Below are positions 39,998 to 47,988 of a stretch of 64,000 bases of DNA, piece after piece; positions within the stretch are counted from its first letter, which is position 1, and each line of letters begins with the position of its first letter. The notes under the pieces are model-generated. The model was given only the letters and a program-made list of their open reading frames with translations, was not told the origin of the DNA and did not search any database. A program made the translations under genes and the position numbers. The stretch is from the IMG/VR virus record IMGVR_UViG_3300009164_000001, positions 1-64,000 of that record. One strand, given 5' to 3'. This stretch comes from a virus.

Positions 39998-40498
39998 TTA
40001 TTTTTTTGTCGGTGTGTATTTCTTGAACCTCAAATAAGCAATATCATCTTGTTTTAAAAGAGCTGTTAACTTCTCTTTATTCCCTTTCAATCCTCTAGAG
40101 GCGTCAAATCTGTAAGCAGTTTTGTTAGCCACTTTTGCTTTGTGTTTGGTCCAATGGAACTTACAGTAATACTTGTCAGTATAATATATGTGCCATTTTT
40201 GCCCTTCTCCAGTTGTACTATCGAACAACTTTACTCCTTTCTCAATAAGTTCTTTTTTGTACTTATTGGTTTCCATCCAATCAACTGTCAAGTTTCTTGG
40301 GTCCCGTTCTACTCTTTTAATCGATAATGTTCCGAGATTACTTTGCATGTTAAACTCATACCCGTCAAGGAGAGCTTCAACTATTGCTAGGTTAAACTCG
40401 GAACATATATCAGAAAACGTGTTGAAACTTATTTCGTCTTCAGTTTCAGTATTGTAGTCTTTATGAACGGCTTTTAAAGTGTGTGATTTGGCTTGCAT
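39998..40498 (-). CDS. Conserved phage protein, possibly HU/IHF-like
   Basis: This 166-aa protein has a short helical N-terminus (FNTFSDICSEFNLAIVEALL) followed by beta strands (GYEFNMQSNLGTLSIKRVERD), a layout reminiscent of HU/IHF proteins, where two helices precede a beta saddle with a conserved LG turn. A basic C-terminal part follows (TAYRFDASRGLKGNK, then LRFKKYTP). I remember related unnamed proteins in several phages. Non-specific DNA binding is possible from charge and layout; it could equally be a structural protein. The gene sits 6 bases before the 297-aa connector gene and 4 bases after the GG-motif protein. Confidence 0.55.
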   Translation of the reverse strand: MQAKSHTLKAVHKDYNTETEDEISFNTFSDICSEFNLAIVEALLDGYEFNMQSNLGTLSIKRVERDPRNLTVDWMETNKYKKELIEKGVKLFDSTTGEGQKWHIYYTDKYYCKFHWTKHKAKVANKTAYRFDASRGLKGNKEKLTALLKQDDIAYLRFKKYTPTKK

Positions 40499-40502
40499 TC
40501 AA

Positions 40503-41384
40503 TCAACACATTTTGCCACCCATTTTCTTTTTACCTGCAGCAGCCATAGATTGGAATTTGCTTTTTCCGTATTTCTTACGACCAGCAGATGCTGCAATAG
40601 CTTCAGCAGATTCTTCAGACTTTCCTTCTTTCTTTAATCCTGAAACCATCTTAGCAAATCTTCCACCACCACCTGGCTCCATTGTTTTAGCTCCACCTTT
40701 TTTATACTTACCTCCCATCATTTTTTGAACAGGGTAGCCATCTTTATCATATCCAGTCTTTCCTTTATTAGCTTGCCTTGCTTGATTGCTTCTTGCAGTT
40801 TCTTCTCTTTTTCGAGATTCTTGAAAAGGTGTAGATTTAAAAATAGAGTCAAGAGAACTACCTGGTTTAGAATTTTTTACTAAATCTGCTTGTGTTTTAA
40901 ATTCAGCCTGTCTTTGATTAGAAAAATATACACTACTATCTGCAGTAGCTTTTAAAGGATCTCCTGGTTTTTGACCACCATCTTCGTATTTTTTAACTCC
41001 ACCAGTTTTATACATTTTCTTTTTACCAGCCATGGTAGCTTTACCTTCAGCTTGATTTTGACGAGCATTTGCTTGCATACCTGTCTCAAGACCACCCATC
41101 ATATATTTCATAGGAGGCTTAACACCTGGAGCTTCAAAGTTAATTTCTTTGTTCTCCTCCATAAAAGATTCTCCCTCTTTACGGGCCTCTTTCATTACTT
41201 TCTTTTTAGAGGTCTTGCCTCCTTTTTTATACATTGAGTTCATGTTTTCTTCTTTTTTAATTTTAGATTCTTGCTTAAGCATTTCTTTTGTAGGTTCTTT
41301 GCCAGAACCTTTATTTTTACGGATGTTATCCCAGAGCCCTCTCTTAGAGTATGAACCGTCTTTTCTTTTAATCAGCTTGCTCAT
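40503..41384 (-). CDS. Basic Gly/Lys-rich protein with repeated GG motifs
   Basis: This 293-aa protein is highly basic and low in complexity, probably disordered. It carries several GG motifs: KYMMGGLE, GGVKKYEDGGQ, MMGGKYKKGGAK and KKKMGGKMC at the C-terminus. A segment GGQKPGDPLKATADSSV resembles GDPLKKANIATAADSS in the 735-aa protein at 55294-57501, which suggests a shared, mobile module. It overlaps the upstream small membrane protein gene by 17 bases. No catalytic motif is seen. Binding to DNA or to other virion proteins is plausible from charge, but its role is unknown. Confidence 0.6.
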   Translation of the reverse strand: MSKLIKRKDGSYSKRGLWDNIRKNKGSGKEPTKEMLKQESKIKKEENMNSMYKKGGKTSKKKVMKEARKEGESFMEENKEINFEAPGVKPPMKYMMGGLETGMQANARQNQAEGKATMAGKKKMYKTGGVKKYEDGGQKPGDPLKATADSSVYFSNQRQAEFKTQADLVKNSKPGSSLDSIFKSTPFQESRKREETARSNQARQANKGKTGYDKDGYPVQKMMGGKYKKGGAKTMEPGGGGRFAKMVSGLKKEGKSEESAEAIAASAGRKKYGKSKFQSMAAAGKKKMGGKMC

Positions 41385-41595
41385 CTTCTTTCGGTTTATC
41401 TAGCATTTGTCTTTCTTGACGTGCTTTAAGTGCTCTTTCAACATTGAACCAAATCAGGGTAATACCCCCGATTATTCCTATGATCCAAGTTATACTATTT
41501 GTAAACATGGCATATGATATTGTAGCCCATGCTACGTTTAATCCTGCCCATTCTCCGTATTCGGTTATTTTAGTTGTGTCAATGTTAAAGGCCAT
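41368..41595 (-). CDS. Small single-pass membrane protein (holin candidate)
   Basis: This 75-aa protein has one clear hydrophobic helix (ITWIIGIIGGITLIWF, about residues 34-50), perhaps a second weaker one (LNVAWATISYAMF), and a charged C-terminal tail (KARQERQMLDKPKEDEQAD). Size and topology suit a holin or another small phage membrane protein. No endolysin is adjacent, so the holin idea rests only on topology. It starts 11 bases after the DUF6321 gene stop. Confidence 0.5.
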   Translation of the reverse strand: MAFNIDTTKITEYGEWAGLNVAWATISYAMFTNSITWIIGIIGGITLIWFNVERALKARQERQMLDKPKEDEQAD

Positions 41596-41606
41596 TATAT
41601 TAAGTG

Positions 41607-41867
41607 TTACCAGTTACTGCAACTTCCACAGTTCCAGATTCTAAGTGATTTGTTAATTCTTGAGTTAGGATCATTTGCTGTTTTAGAGCTAGTAAGTTTG
41701 GCCTTCATCCCACACATTCTAGAACAGAATGAGTTTCTCCTGCTACCACCTTTAGGTTGAGGAGCTTTTAGGTTAGATCCAGGGTTAGCTTTTTCGTAAG
41801 ACTTTCTGCCTTTTTCGTTTAAACCTCCTTTTGGATTTTTACCTTCTTTATTTTGCCAAGCTGCCAT
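41607..41867 (-). CDS. DUF6321-like small basic protein
   Basis: I start this gene at the ATG at 41867 (MAAWQNKEGK) and not at a GTG two codons upstream, which falls inside the TAnnTTTG element. The 86-aa product is basic with the pattern NEKGRKSYEKANPGSNLKAP, then GSRRNSFCSRMCGMK, then NDPNSRINKSLRIWNC. This matches the DUF6321 family found in many large phages. Four cysteines lie in FCSRMC and NCGSC. The function is unknown; abundance of Lys/Arg and cysteine pairs suggests nucleic-acid binding. Confidence 0.75.
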   Translation of the reverse strand: MAAWQNKEGKNPKGGLNEKGRKSYEKANPGSNLKAPQPKGGSRRNSFCSRMCGMKAKLTSSKTANDPNSRINKSLRIWNCGSCSNW

Positions 41868-41872
41868 AGTCA

Positions 41873-41880
41873 CAAAGTTA
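41873..41880 (-). promoter_or_regulatory. TAnnTTTG element before the DUF6321-like gene
   Basis: Minus-strand TAACTTTG ends 5 bases before the ATG at 41867. The 24 bases between the previous stop and this ATG contain nothing else notable. No -33 TTTG is seen. Confidence 0.4.
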
Positions 41881-41891
41881 GTTAAAATTTT

Positions 41892-42599
41892 TTATTCTTG
41901 AGCAGGTTGTTGTGCAGTTTGTGGGGCTCCTCCAGTTAAATCTTGTCCACGGTCAAGAGCAGTGTCAGAGAATGTTCCAGCTAACAATCGAAGTTCACCA
42001 TTCATCATACCTTGAGTAATACCTTGAACCATGTCCATAGGCATAGGAAATTGGCTTGCACCACTGTAACACACTTGTCCTTCACAATCAATGAATTCAG
42101 CAACTTCTTCTGGGTCTTCAAAGATTCCACGAATATTTACAGTAGACATGCCGTTAGGATTGAGGACATATAAGTAATCCTCAATCATAAAGGCTTTGGC
42201 ATTTTTACCAGTAAATTTATCTGCTGAAATGTAATTGGCCTCAAATGGTTTAATCATTTGGATACGGCCTAAACCCGATACATCACCTACATATGTAATG
42301 GCTTCTTCAAAGTTAAATCTTACTGTTCTTGGGATCTTTTTTATGCTTCTATAAGCTTGACATTTTAAATCGATGTTGCAACATTTTGATAAATCAACTT
42401 GTTTAAGTTGCACACACTTTAAATCTTGCTCTAAGTGACGAGTTACAAGACCATTTCTTGCATAGTCTCTACGTATAAATACAGCACGATAGTGCTTAAC
42501 GTTAAATTTGATTTGGCTCAAGGATATTACCTCATCCTGTGAGCTACGTCCACCTCTAAATAGATTTAAAAGGTTAAATGAAATTTCATCTAAAGTCAT
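41892..42599 (-). CDS. Conserved structural protein (connector/ring candidate)
   Basis: This 235-aa protein opens with MTLDEISFNLLNLFRGGRSSQ and a beta-rich body, and ends with a Gln/Pro tail after FPMPMDMVQGITQGMMNGEL. I remember the FPMP segment followed by a helix from crAss-like ring or connector proteins, but cannot name the family. It is encoded 11 bases after the metallophosphoesterase gene and 5 genes before Stab. A neck or head-tail ring role is the best guess from position. Confidence 0.6.
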   Translation of the reverse strand: MTLDEISFNLLNLFRGGRSSQDEVISLSQIKFNVKHYRAVFIRRDYARNGLVTRHLEQDLKCVQLKQVDLSKCCNIDLKCQAYRSIKKIPRTVRFNFEEAITYVGDVSGLGRIQMIKPFEANYISADKFTGKNAKAFMIEDYLYVLNPNGMSTVNIRGIFEDPEEVAEFIDCEGQVCYSGASQFPMPMDMVQGITQGMMNGELRLLAGTFSDTALDRGQDLTGGAPQTAQQPAQE

Positions 42600-42610
42600 C
42601 TTTCTGTATT

Positions 42611-43768
42611 TTATCTAACATTGCTTTGTAAATATCCTTCAAGTCCTTCGTCGTGATTCCAAATGAATGCCTGAGCTGCCCTGAGTGATTGGTATCCCAT
42701 CTTCTTATGCCATTCATCTAATGCACATATTGAAGGAAGGAATCTCACCTTAACACCTCGGTATTCGTTTACCTGTTCTTTGTGGTAATGCCCACAATGA
42801 GCTTCTCTAAACTCAGTTGTTGCAAACATTTCCGGTTGCTCGGTAGCCATTATTAGTGGCATATCAGCAGGTTTTTCGTTATCTCCGTGGGTAAACATAA
42901 TCATGTTTTTCCCGTACTTGTAATATTTTCTAGGCATTGTAGAGTTATCTACAGTCACACTTGGGTCGTTTCGGTACCACCCGGCCAGGACATCCCCAGC
43001 ATAAAACATTCTCTCATAATCATGGTTTCCTGATACAACAATAATATCAACGGGAGCCACATCTTTCAAGAAATCTACTGCTCTAACTATTAGAGTCCAG
43101 TATCCTTTAAATGATTCTTTCCACCCTACAGTATCGTGTTGAGGGGTACCCTTTGTTGTAGCCATTCTCATGCCGTCTGTATTCATTCCATCGTTTCCGA
43201 TTGGGAGAAGAATCTTTTCGATATTTATCCCTCGACCTTTGTTAACTAAGTCCTCAATTGTATCAAGGAATTGTTTCTCCATTTCTTCTAGGGTAATATC
43301 TGTTAACTTTCCATAGTGAATGTCGGGGAGAGAAATCTCTAAAGTTGATTTTACTTTGTAGTCATGCCCTCTCCCTTTAGTTATTACTCTAGCTTTAGGG
43401 CTATAACTAGCAGCAAATTCTTCAATGTCTTTTTGAATCTCTTCTGCTGACCTATCATTTTTGGTAACTACAGAGAACCGTTGTTCTCCCTTCATGTTTT
43501 GCCAGTATTTAACGGAATTGACCATTGAGTGATCAATCCCGTTTTTATCTAAATACTGTTCAAATTCTGTAATAACATTGTCAGAATCGTTAGATACTTC
43601 AACTGTTACAACTTTTCTATTAACTTCTCTACTCTTTGCCCTTGCAATTTTTAATGCTGCACTGGCATCGTGTAAACTAACTTTAAATTTTCTAGCTACT
43701 AAAGCAGGTCCTTTCTTTAAGAACCATGGCCTGGCCGTTAATGTCTGGGTTAGTTCTAGTAGAGTCAT
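42611..43768 (-). CDS. Calcineurin-like metallophosphoesterase
   Basis: This 385-aa protein has a helical N-terminal part (1-55, HTH-like in pattern) and, from residue 145, a metallophosphoesterase domain: SLPDIHYGKL (D149, H151), LLPIGNDGMNTDGM (D193 region), VVSGNHDYERM (N248-H249-D250), MFTHGDNEK and HCGHYHKEQ near residue 342. These are the five metal-site blocks of the calcineurin-like family, which includes Mre11/SbcD-type nucleases. The usual GDxxD block reads GND, so one ligand position is shifted. The gene sits within the structural genes, and its start overlaps the preceding stop by one base (TAATG). A nuclease or phosphatase used late is possible; the substrate is unknown. Confidence 0.82.
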   Translation of the reverse strand: MTLLELTQTLTARPWFLKKGPALVARKFKVSLHDASAALKIARAKSREVNRKVVTVEVSNDSDNVITEFEQYLDKNGIDHSMVNSVKYWQNMKGEQRFSVVTKNDRSAEEIQKDIEEFAASYSPKARVITKGRGHDYKVKSTLEISLPDIHYGKLTDITLEEMEKQFLDTIEDLVNKGRGINIEKILLPIGNDGMNTDGMRMATTKGTPQHDTVGWKESFKGYWTLIVRAVDFLKDVAPVDIIVVSGNHDYERMFYAGDVLAGWYRNDPSVTVDNSTMPRKYYKYGKNMIMFTHGDNEKPADMPLIMATEQPEMFATTEFREAHCGHYHKEQVNEYRGVKVRFLPSICALDEWHKKMGYQSLRAAQAFIWNHDEGLEGYLQSNVR

Positions 43769-44202
43769 TATGCTACATATAATCTTATTTTAAATACAAG
43801 TCCATACACAGGAATATGAGATCCTGCTCCATCACTGACTGGGTTAATTGTAAATTTATAATCTACTACTTCTGCAGCCCATTGTGTGATTCCAGCAGTA
43901 TAGGTGCTGTTCATTTCAGATATTAAAGTTGAGTCAATAATGCTTGCTAAAGACACTCTAATGTCTCTTGTAGCAGCATAAGGACTATTTGCAGGAAGTT
44001 CAGTCCCCATAGCTACGTAAGTTTCATTATATATACTTGGTATATTAGTATTGAAACCTGTAGGAACCTTTAAGTTGCTTAGTCTTAGGTTTGAACCTGC
44101 AATAACACCTGATTTATTTATCCAAAAGTTTGTAGACAATGGTTGTTCAAGCTCTTGACGAATATTTTCTAGTAGCTGGTCGGTAGTAGTATAGTACGGC
44201 AT
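43768..44202 (-). CDS. Small structural protein (tail/neck candidate)
   Basis: This 144-aa protein starts with a helical stretch (TTDQLLENIRQELEQPL) and is otherwise beta-rich (KLRLSN-type strands and a C-terminal YGLVFKIRLYVA strand). I do not recognise the family. The stop overlaps the metallophosphoesterase start by one base. Its place between fibre and connector genes suggests a virion component such as a collar or fibre adaptor. Confidence 0.6.
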   Translation of the reverse strand: MPYYTTTDQLLENIRQELEQPLSTNFWINKSGVIAGSNLRLSNLKVPTGFNTNIPSIYNETYVAMGTELPANSPYAATRDIRVSLASIIDSTLISEMNSTYTAGITQWAAEVVDYKFTINPVSDGAGSHIPVYGLVFKIRLYVA

Positions 44203-44206
44203 TATA

Positions 44207-44632
44207 TTAATTTATTAGTTTTGAAATCATTTCAAGTTGCTCTGCATTAAGGTCTTCTGGAAGAATTTTCTCATTAATCATCTTAAGTTCAAGAGTAACT
44301 TCTTCGTCAAGTTTTGCTTGCACTTCTGCTAACTGTGCTTTACGGCTTTCTACCAGTTCAGCATTTTCTTCTTCTAACTGTTTTAGGCCAGCTTCGTTTT
44401 CTTCTTTTATAAGTTGTTGAGCTTTCATTGAAAGTTCAATAAACTCTTGAGAAGGTGTTGCCATTGCTTCTAACTCATCTAATTGTTCTCTAATAACTTT
44501 AGAGTTGATTAAATTGATAGTAGCATACTTAACATTTTTAACATCTTTAGTTTCGTTAAAAACTTGAAACATGTTTAAAAATTCTCTTTTTGTCCCAGTG
44601 ATGTTCACACCGTTTCCTTTTGCTTGTAACAT
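44207..44632 (-). CDS. Coiled-coil small protein, unknown
   Basis: This 141-aa protein is almost entirely helical. Residues 65-140 have heptad-like Leu/Glu patterns (AQQLIKEENEAGLKQLEEE and following), typical of a coiled coil. It is acidic and has no cysteine. It lies between the fibre-like gene and a small structural gene. A chaperone for fibre folding or an assembly factor would fit the neighbours, without sequence proof. Confidence 0.6.
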   Translation of the reverse strand: MLQAKGNGVNITGTKREFLNMFQVFNETKDVKNVKYATINLINSKVIREQLDELEAMATPSQEFIELSMKAQQLIKEENEAGLKQLEEENAELVESRKAQLAEVQAKLDEEVTLELKMINEKILPEDLNAEQLEMISKLIN

Positions 44633-44657
44633 ATAACTATTTGTATTGGTTTATTAT

Positions 44658-45932
44658 TTATTCTGCTGTAGCATACACTCTGATCCATGCATCTACACCG
44701 TTAATTTGTACTTTAATTGCTCCAGTTTTAGCTGCAGCTGATGCAGTTGAACTAGATAAAGAGTTAGCTGATGCTGCACCAACAGTTCCTTGGAAATTAG
44801 TAAAAGCTATTGTTGTTGAAGCAGCTGTTTGGATTACTTTACCTGCAGTTCCTGAAGTGGTGTTTCCAGGAGTAAGATTAATACTTCCTGCAGTACCACT
44901 TGTAGAGTCTCCTGCTACAAGATTAATTCCACCTGCAGACCCACTGTCTGCATTTCCTCCTCCTAATGTTATTTGACCACCTGCTCCAGATCCTGTAACT
45001 ACGCCTCCACCTGCAATGTTTACTTGACCTCCTGCACCTGTAGTGTTTCCAGTTCCAGCATATAACCAAAGTGTGCTTCCTGCTACACCTGCAGCAGTTG
45101 AATTTGCACCTTGAATTACAAAAAATCCTGGAGTTGCAGAACTTCCCATCGAAATGTATTGATTAACATTTCCGTTAAGTGCAATGCTATTGTTTACGTT
45201 AAGATCGTAAGTGTAGAAAGCTGTTGGAGTAGAGCTACCTACGAATACTCTTCCTGATGAATCTACTTTGATACCTTCATTGTTTCCATCCCCACTAATC
45301 CAACCTGTTCCGTAAATGTTATAAGTTGAAGCATTTAAGTTAGCAGTTAGGGTGCTTAAGTTAGCGGCAATTGTAATAGTACCAATACCGTTGGTAATTG
45401 TAACATTTGCTCCTGCAGTTAAGTTAGCAAGAACTGGAGATAAGCCTGTACGACCGATTGGAATCTGACCGTCAGTTGCAACTCCTAATGCTGTTAGAGC
45501 TGAAGTTCCGTTACCCACATACAAGCTGTTGCTTGTTAAAGTAGCTAGGCCGGTACCACCGTTAGCGACAGGCAGTGTTCCTGTTACTTGACTGGTTAAA
45601 CTTATTGTCCCAGATAAAAACTGAGATGTAGCATTATTACAAAGAGCTAAGTTGATGTTTGCAGGGTTAACCTGAAGAGTAATGTTATCACTTGCAGTAG
45701 CAACTGTTAGCAAACTATCTAGAGACTTTATCCCTTTAAAGTTTAGATTGTTTTTAGTTGTTACACTTATAAACAAAGCCTCACTACCAGTTCCTACTGT
45801 AGTTACTGTAGGAAACAAGTCTTGAATTAAAAACTTGTAGTTAGTTGGAACAGTTGAGTTAGCTATTAATAAGTAATCGGTTGCTCCGATACTTGTTTTA
45901 GCTAATGCTGGTAATGAGGTAATAGTTGCCAT
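44658..45932 (-). CDS. Phage fibre protein (head or tail fibre)
   Basis: This 424-aa protein has the build of a trimeric phage fibre. The N-terminus (ITSLPALAKTSIGATDYLLI) resembles virion-anchoring regions of phage fibres. Residues about 125-150 carry LPVANGGTGLATLTSNSL, the PVxNGGTG repeat typical of tail fibres. The region 285-380 is a repetitive Gly/Ser/Thr-rich array (GGQVNIAGGG, GGQITLGGG, GGINLVAG, GSINLTPG), probably a beta-helix or collagen-like shaft. A short C-terminal domain follows (VQINGVDAWIRVYATAE). It would bind host surface or decorate the capsid. Confidence 0.8.
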   Translation of the reverse strand: MATITSLPALAKTSIGATDYLLIANSTVPTNYKFLIQDLFPTVTTVGTGSEALFISVTTKNNLNFKGIKSLDSLLTVATASDNITLQVNPANINLALCNNATSQFLSGTISLTSQVTGTLPVANGGTGLATLTSNSLYVGNGTSALTALGVATDGQIPIGRTGLSPVLANLTAGANVTITNGIGTITIAANLSTLTANLNASTYNIYGTGWISGDGNNEGIKVDSSGRVFVGSSTPTAFYTYDLNVNNSIALNGNVNQYISMGSSATPGFFVIQGANSTAAGVAGSTLWLYAGTGNTTGAGGQVNIAGGGVVTGSGAGGQITLGGGNADSGSAGGINLVAGDSTSGTAGSINLTPGNTTSGTAGKVIQTAASTTIAFTNFQGTVGAASANSLSSSTASAAAKTGAIKVQINGVDAWIRVYATAE

Positions 45933-45939
45933 TTCTTTA

Positions 45940-46371
45940 TTATAAGTTTATGTTTCCACCGTTTTCTAGTGTAATTTCAGTTACACCATCTTCAGCAAAT
46001 AGTCTATATGTAGTAGCTGCTGCAGTAGTAGCAGGTACAAGGGTTGAGGTAATACAGTCTTTGCAAAATCTTGAGGCAAAATTTACAAAACTTTGCAAAT
46101 GCCCAGCAGAAGTAAGAGTTGTTTCAGAAAAATCTAATTGAACCATTCCTGGAAAAGCAGTTTCGTCAAATATACAGTCAAGGCCTATATCTGATCTATT
46201 CCCCAAAAGATAAATAATTAACTCTAACTTCAATAAATCAGAGTTACTGTATTTCATTCCTCCAACAAGTCTATTATGATACACAGTACCTTTAGTATCT
46301 AAGCAAGTTTTATAAGAACTTAGCAGAGTTGTAAAGGGTGTATTATTAATTGAGTTAGGAATGTATCCCAT
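45940..46371 (-). CDS. Small virion-associated protein, unknown
   Basis: I place the start at the ATG at 46371 (MGYIPNSINN), because the longer frame begins with a TTG that overlaps the previous gene. The 143-aa product has a C-x-x-C (ASRFCKDCITS) and a C-terminal beta strand (YRLFAEDGVTEITLENGG). It lies between the Cys-rich gene and the fibre gene, 11 and 7 bases away, so the three are probably made together. I do not recognise the family; fibre adaptor or decoration protein is a guess. Confidence 0.6.
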   Translation of the reverse strand: MGYIPNSINNTPFTTLLSSYKTCLDTKGTVYHNRLVGGMKYSNSDLLKLELIIYLLGNRSDIGLDCIFDETAFPGMVQLDFSETTLTSAGHLQSFVNFASRFCKDCITSTLVPATTAAATTYRLFAEDGVTEITLENGGNINL

Positions 46372-46382
46372 TTTATATATTT

Positions 46383-46853
46383 TTAGCAGCCACAGCCACA
46401 AGTTTCATCACAGAAACTTTTAGCAGTTTTGTACTTATTAATTGCATCGGTAATGTTGCTATTTATCACAGCATATTTTGCTGATTCTGATAACAAATGA
46501 ATTTTTTCAGCTTTTCTCAAGTCGTCATCACATTTACTGCAATTGCATGCACAGTCTATTGACGTCTGCAATAGATTTGCAACACAGCAGTCAAGTTCAC
46601 AAGTTCCAATTAAGTATGCTCTAGGAGTGTTTACATCTCCTATATCTTCTAACACTGTTAAAACACCACTTAAAGAAATCATGCTAGATGTAACAGTCCA
46701 AGTGTTGCCTACTACTCCTCCTGCAATACTTGCATAGATAGTTGCTCCAGATACTTCGTTAGTTAAAAGATCTGCGGCACCAGGAGCTGATGAATACACC
46801 AATGTTAGTGTTTTGCAATCTGCTGATAATGTGGAGCTGGTTAAAGTAGCCAT
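46383..46853 (-). CDS. Cysteine-rich virion-associated protein
   Basis: This 156-aa protein has an Ig-like or beta-sandwich N-terminal part (STLSADCKTLTLVYSSAPG) and a strikingly cysteine-rich C-terminal half: TCELDCC, DCACNCSKCDDD and SFCDETCGCGC, twelve cysteines overall. Clusters such as C-x-C-x-C-x-x-C and C-x-x-x-C-x-C-x-C could bind metal or form disulfides. It follows a strong terminator, so it either has its own promoter or is made by read-through. Possible TATCTTTA lies 18 bases before the start. Function unknown. Confidence 0.65.
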   Translation of the reverse strand: MATLTSSTLSADCKTLTLVYSSAPGAADLLTNEVSGATIYASIAGGVVGNTWTVTSSMISLSGVLTVLEDIGDVNTPRAYLIGTCELDCCVANLLQTSIDCACNCSKCDDDLRKAEKIHLLSESAKYAVINSNITDAINKYKTAKSFCDETCGCGC

Positions 46854-46881
46854 TGGAGATTAATTTAAGTGTAAAGATAAT

Positions 46882-46911
46882 AAAAAGTAGGGGATTGCTC
46901 CCCCACTTTTT
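46882..46911 (-). terminator. Terminator after the 341-aa virion gene
   Basis: Read on the minus strand, AAAAAGTGGGGG pairs with CCCCTACTTTTT (one G-T wobble) around a short loop, giving a 12-pair stem ending in a T run. It follows the 341-aa gene and would limit expression of the fibre cluster relative to it. Confidence 0.82.
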
Positions 46912-46926
46912 AGATTTAGTTTAAGA

Positions 46927-47952
46927 TTATACAGTCTGTAATACAAAGTCAGCAATTTGCTGCTCATCAACTCCAGCTGCAATACCAAGTGCAGTACCAA
47001 TAGTTCCAAGTGCGGCCAAAGCAGTAGAAGAAGTTCCTACGAAAATCTTCAATGTGTTGATTTCACCTGCACGAGCAATACCTGTAGAAGCTGGCCAATC
47101 ATGCTTGTACTGAATTTCAATCATATCGTACTTGTATCCAGGTTGAGCATAGTCAACTTGAGCTACAGGGAAATACATACGGTTGAAGTTACCATAACGA
47201 GCACGTTGTGATTTCTCTGCAGAAATTACTTGAGTGTAGTTAGTAGCAGGAGTAGTACGAGAAGGAGTAACAGTTCCAGCTGCTCCAGTTCCATCAGAAT
47301 TCTGAACAACTACATCAAATTCAACACCTACGTGACGAGCAGTCATAACTAAAGTAGTAGTACCACTTGTAGCAAAGATTGAATTTAAAGTTGGATTAGC
47401 AGCAATTGCATTTTTTACAAAAGTAACAGCAAGAGTAGGAGTAGCAGTAGAAACTACTGGAATCTCTACGTTGAAGATCTGACGACCAGCAGCAAAGTTA
47501 CCAACCAATGGGAATACTTTTCCAGCTCCTGTAGTATCTAAGTTAAGATTACTAGGATTTGCAAAAGCCTCATAATTGGTAGGAGCAGTACGAAGTGCAA
47601 TACGAACCATTACGTTCTTAGTTGTACCCATTGCTGGGGTACCTGCAGGATCCCAAGTTATAACTGCATTTGATTGAGCATCAAGTGCAAAACCGTTGTA
47701 GTTAATACGAACGATGTTAGCAACATCGATGATCGGGGTAGAGATAATATTACCCAATGTTTGCTGAGTAAATTGAACTCTTGTTACTGCAGTAGTAGCA
47801 AGGTCTGTTGCAAAGTAATCAGCTGTATCTACATTGTAGATTCCCATTTTAGTAGCATTTGCTGTAGCAGCAGAAGTGTTGAAAGCAACACCAGCAGCCA
47901 ATAGGGCTGTGTCATGTACTACGAACACTTGAGATAGATTAGTCGGTGCCAT
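46927..47952 (-). CDS. Probable abundant virion protein (auxiliary capsid or collar candidate)
   Basis: This 341-aa protein is beta-rich with small residues (many A, T, V, N) and a C-terminal helical tail (TIGTALGIAAGVDEQQIADFVL). A strong terminator follows at once, as for the capsid gene, which suggests a high-copy product. The middle contains AKSQRARYGNFNRMYFP-type and QYKHDWPASTG segments. I do not recognise the family. It is encoded three genes after the major capsid protein, so a decoration or head-neck protein is the best guess. Confidence 0.6.
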   Translation of the reverse strand: MAPTNLSQVFVVHDTALLAAGVAFNTSAATANATKMGIYNVDTADYFATDLATTAVTRVQFTQQTLGNIISTPIIDVANIVRINYNGFALDAQSNAVITWDPAGTPAMGTTKNVMVRIALRTAPTNYEAFANPSNLNLDTTGAGKVFPLVGNFAAGRQIFNVEIPVVSTATPTLAVTFVKNAIAANPTLNSIFATSGTTTLVMTARHVGVEFDVVVQNSDGTGAAGTVTPSRTTPATNYTQVISAEKSQRARYGNFNRMYFPVAQVDYAQPGYKYDMIEIQYKHDWPASTGIARAGEINTLKIFVGTSSTALAALGTIGTALGIAAGVDEQQIADFVLQTV

Positions 47953-47988
47953 TTTAATTTAGTTTTAGGCGTTTAACACATTATTTAA

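Noticed and set aside
41368-41595. Firm holin call for the 75-aa membrane protein
   Set aside because: No lysin is adjacent and one membrane helix is not specific; kept only as a candidate.
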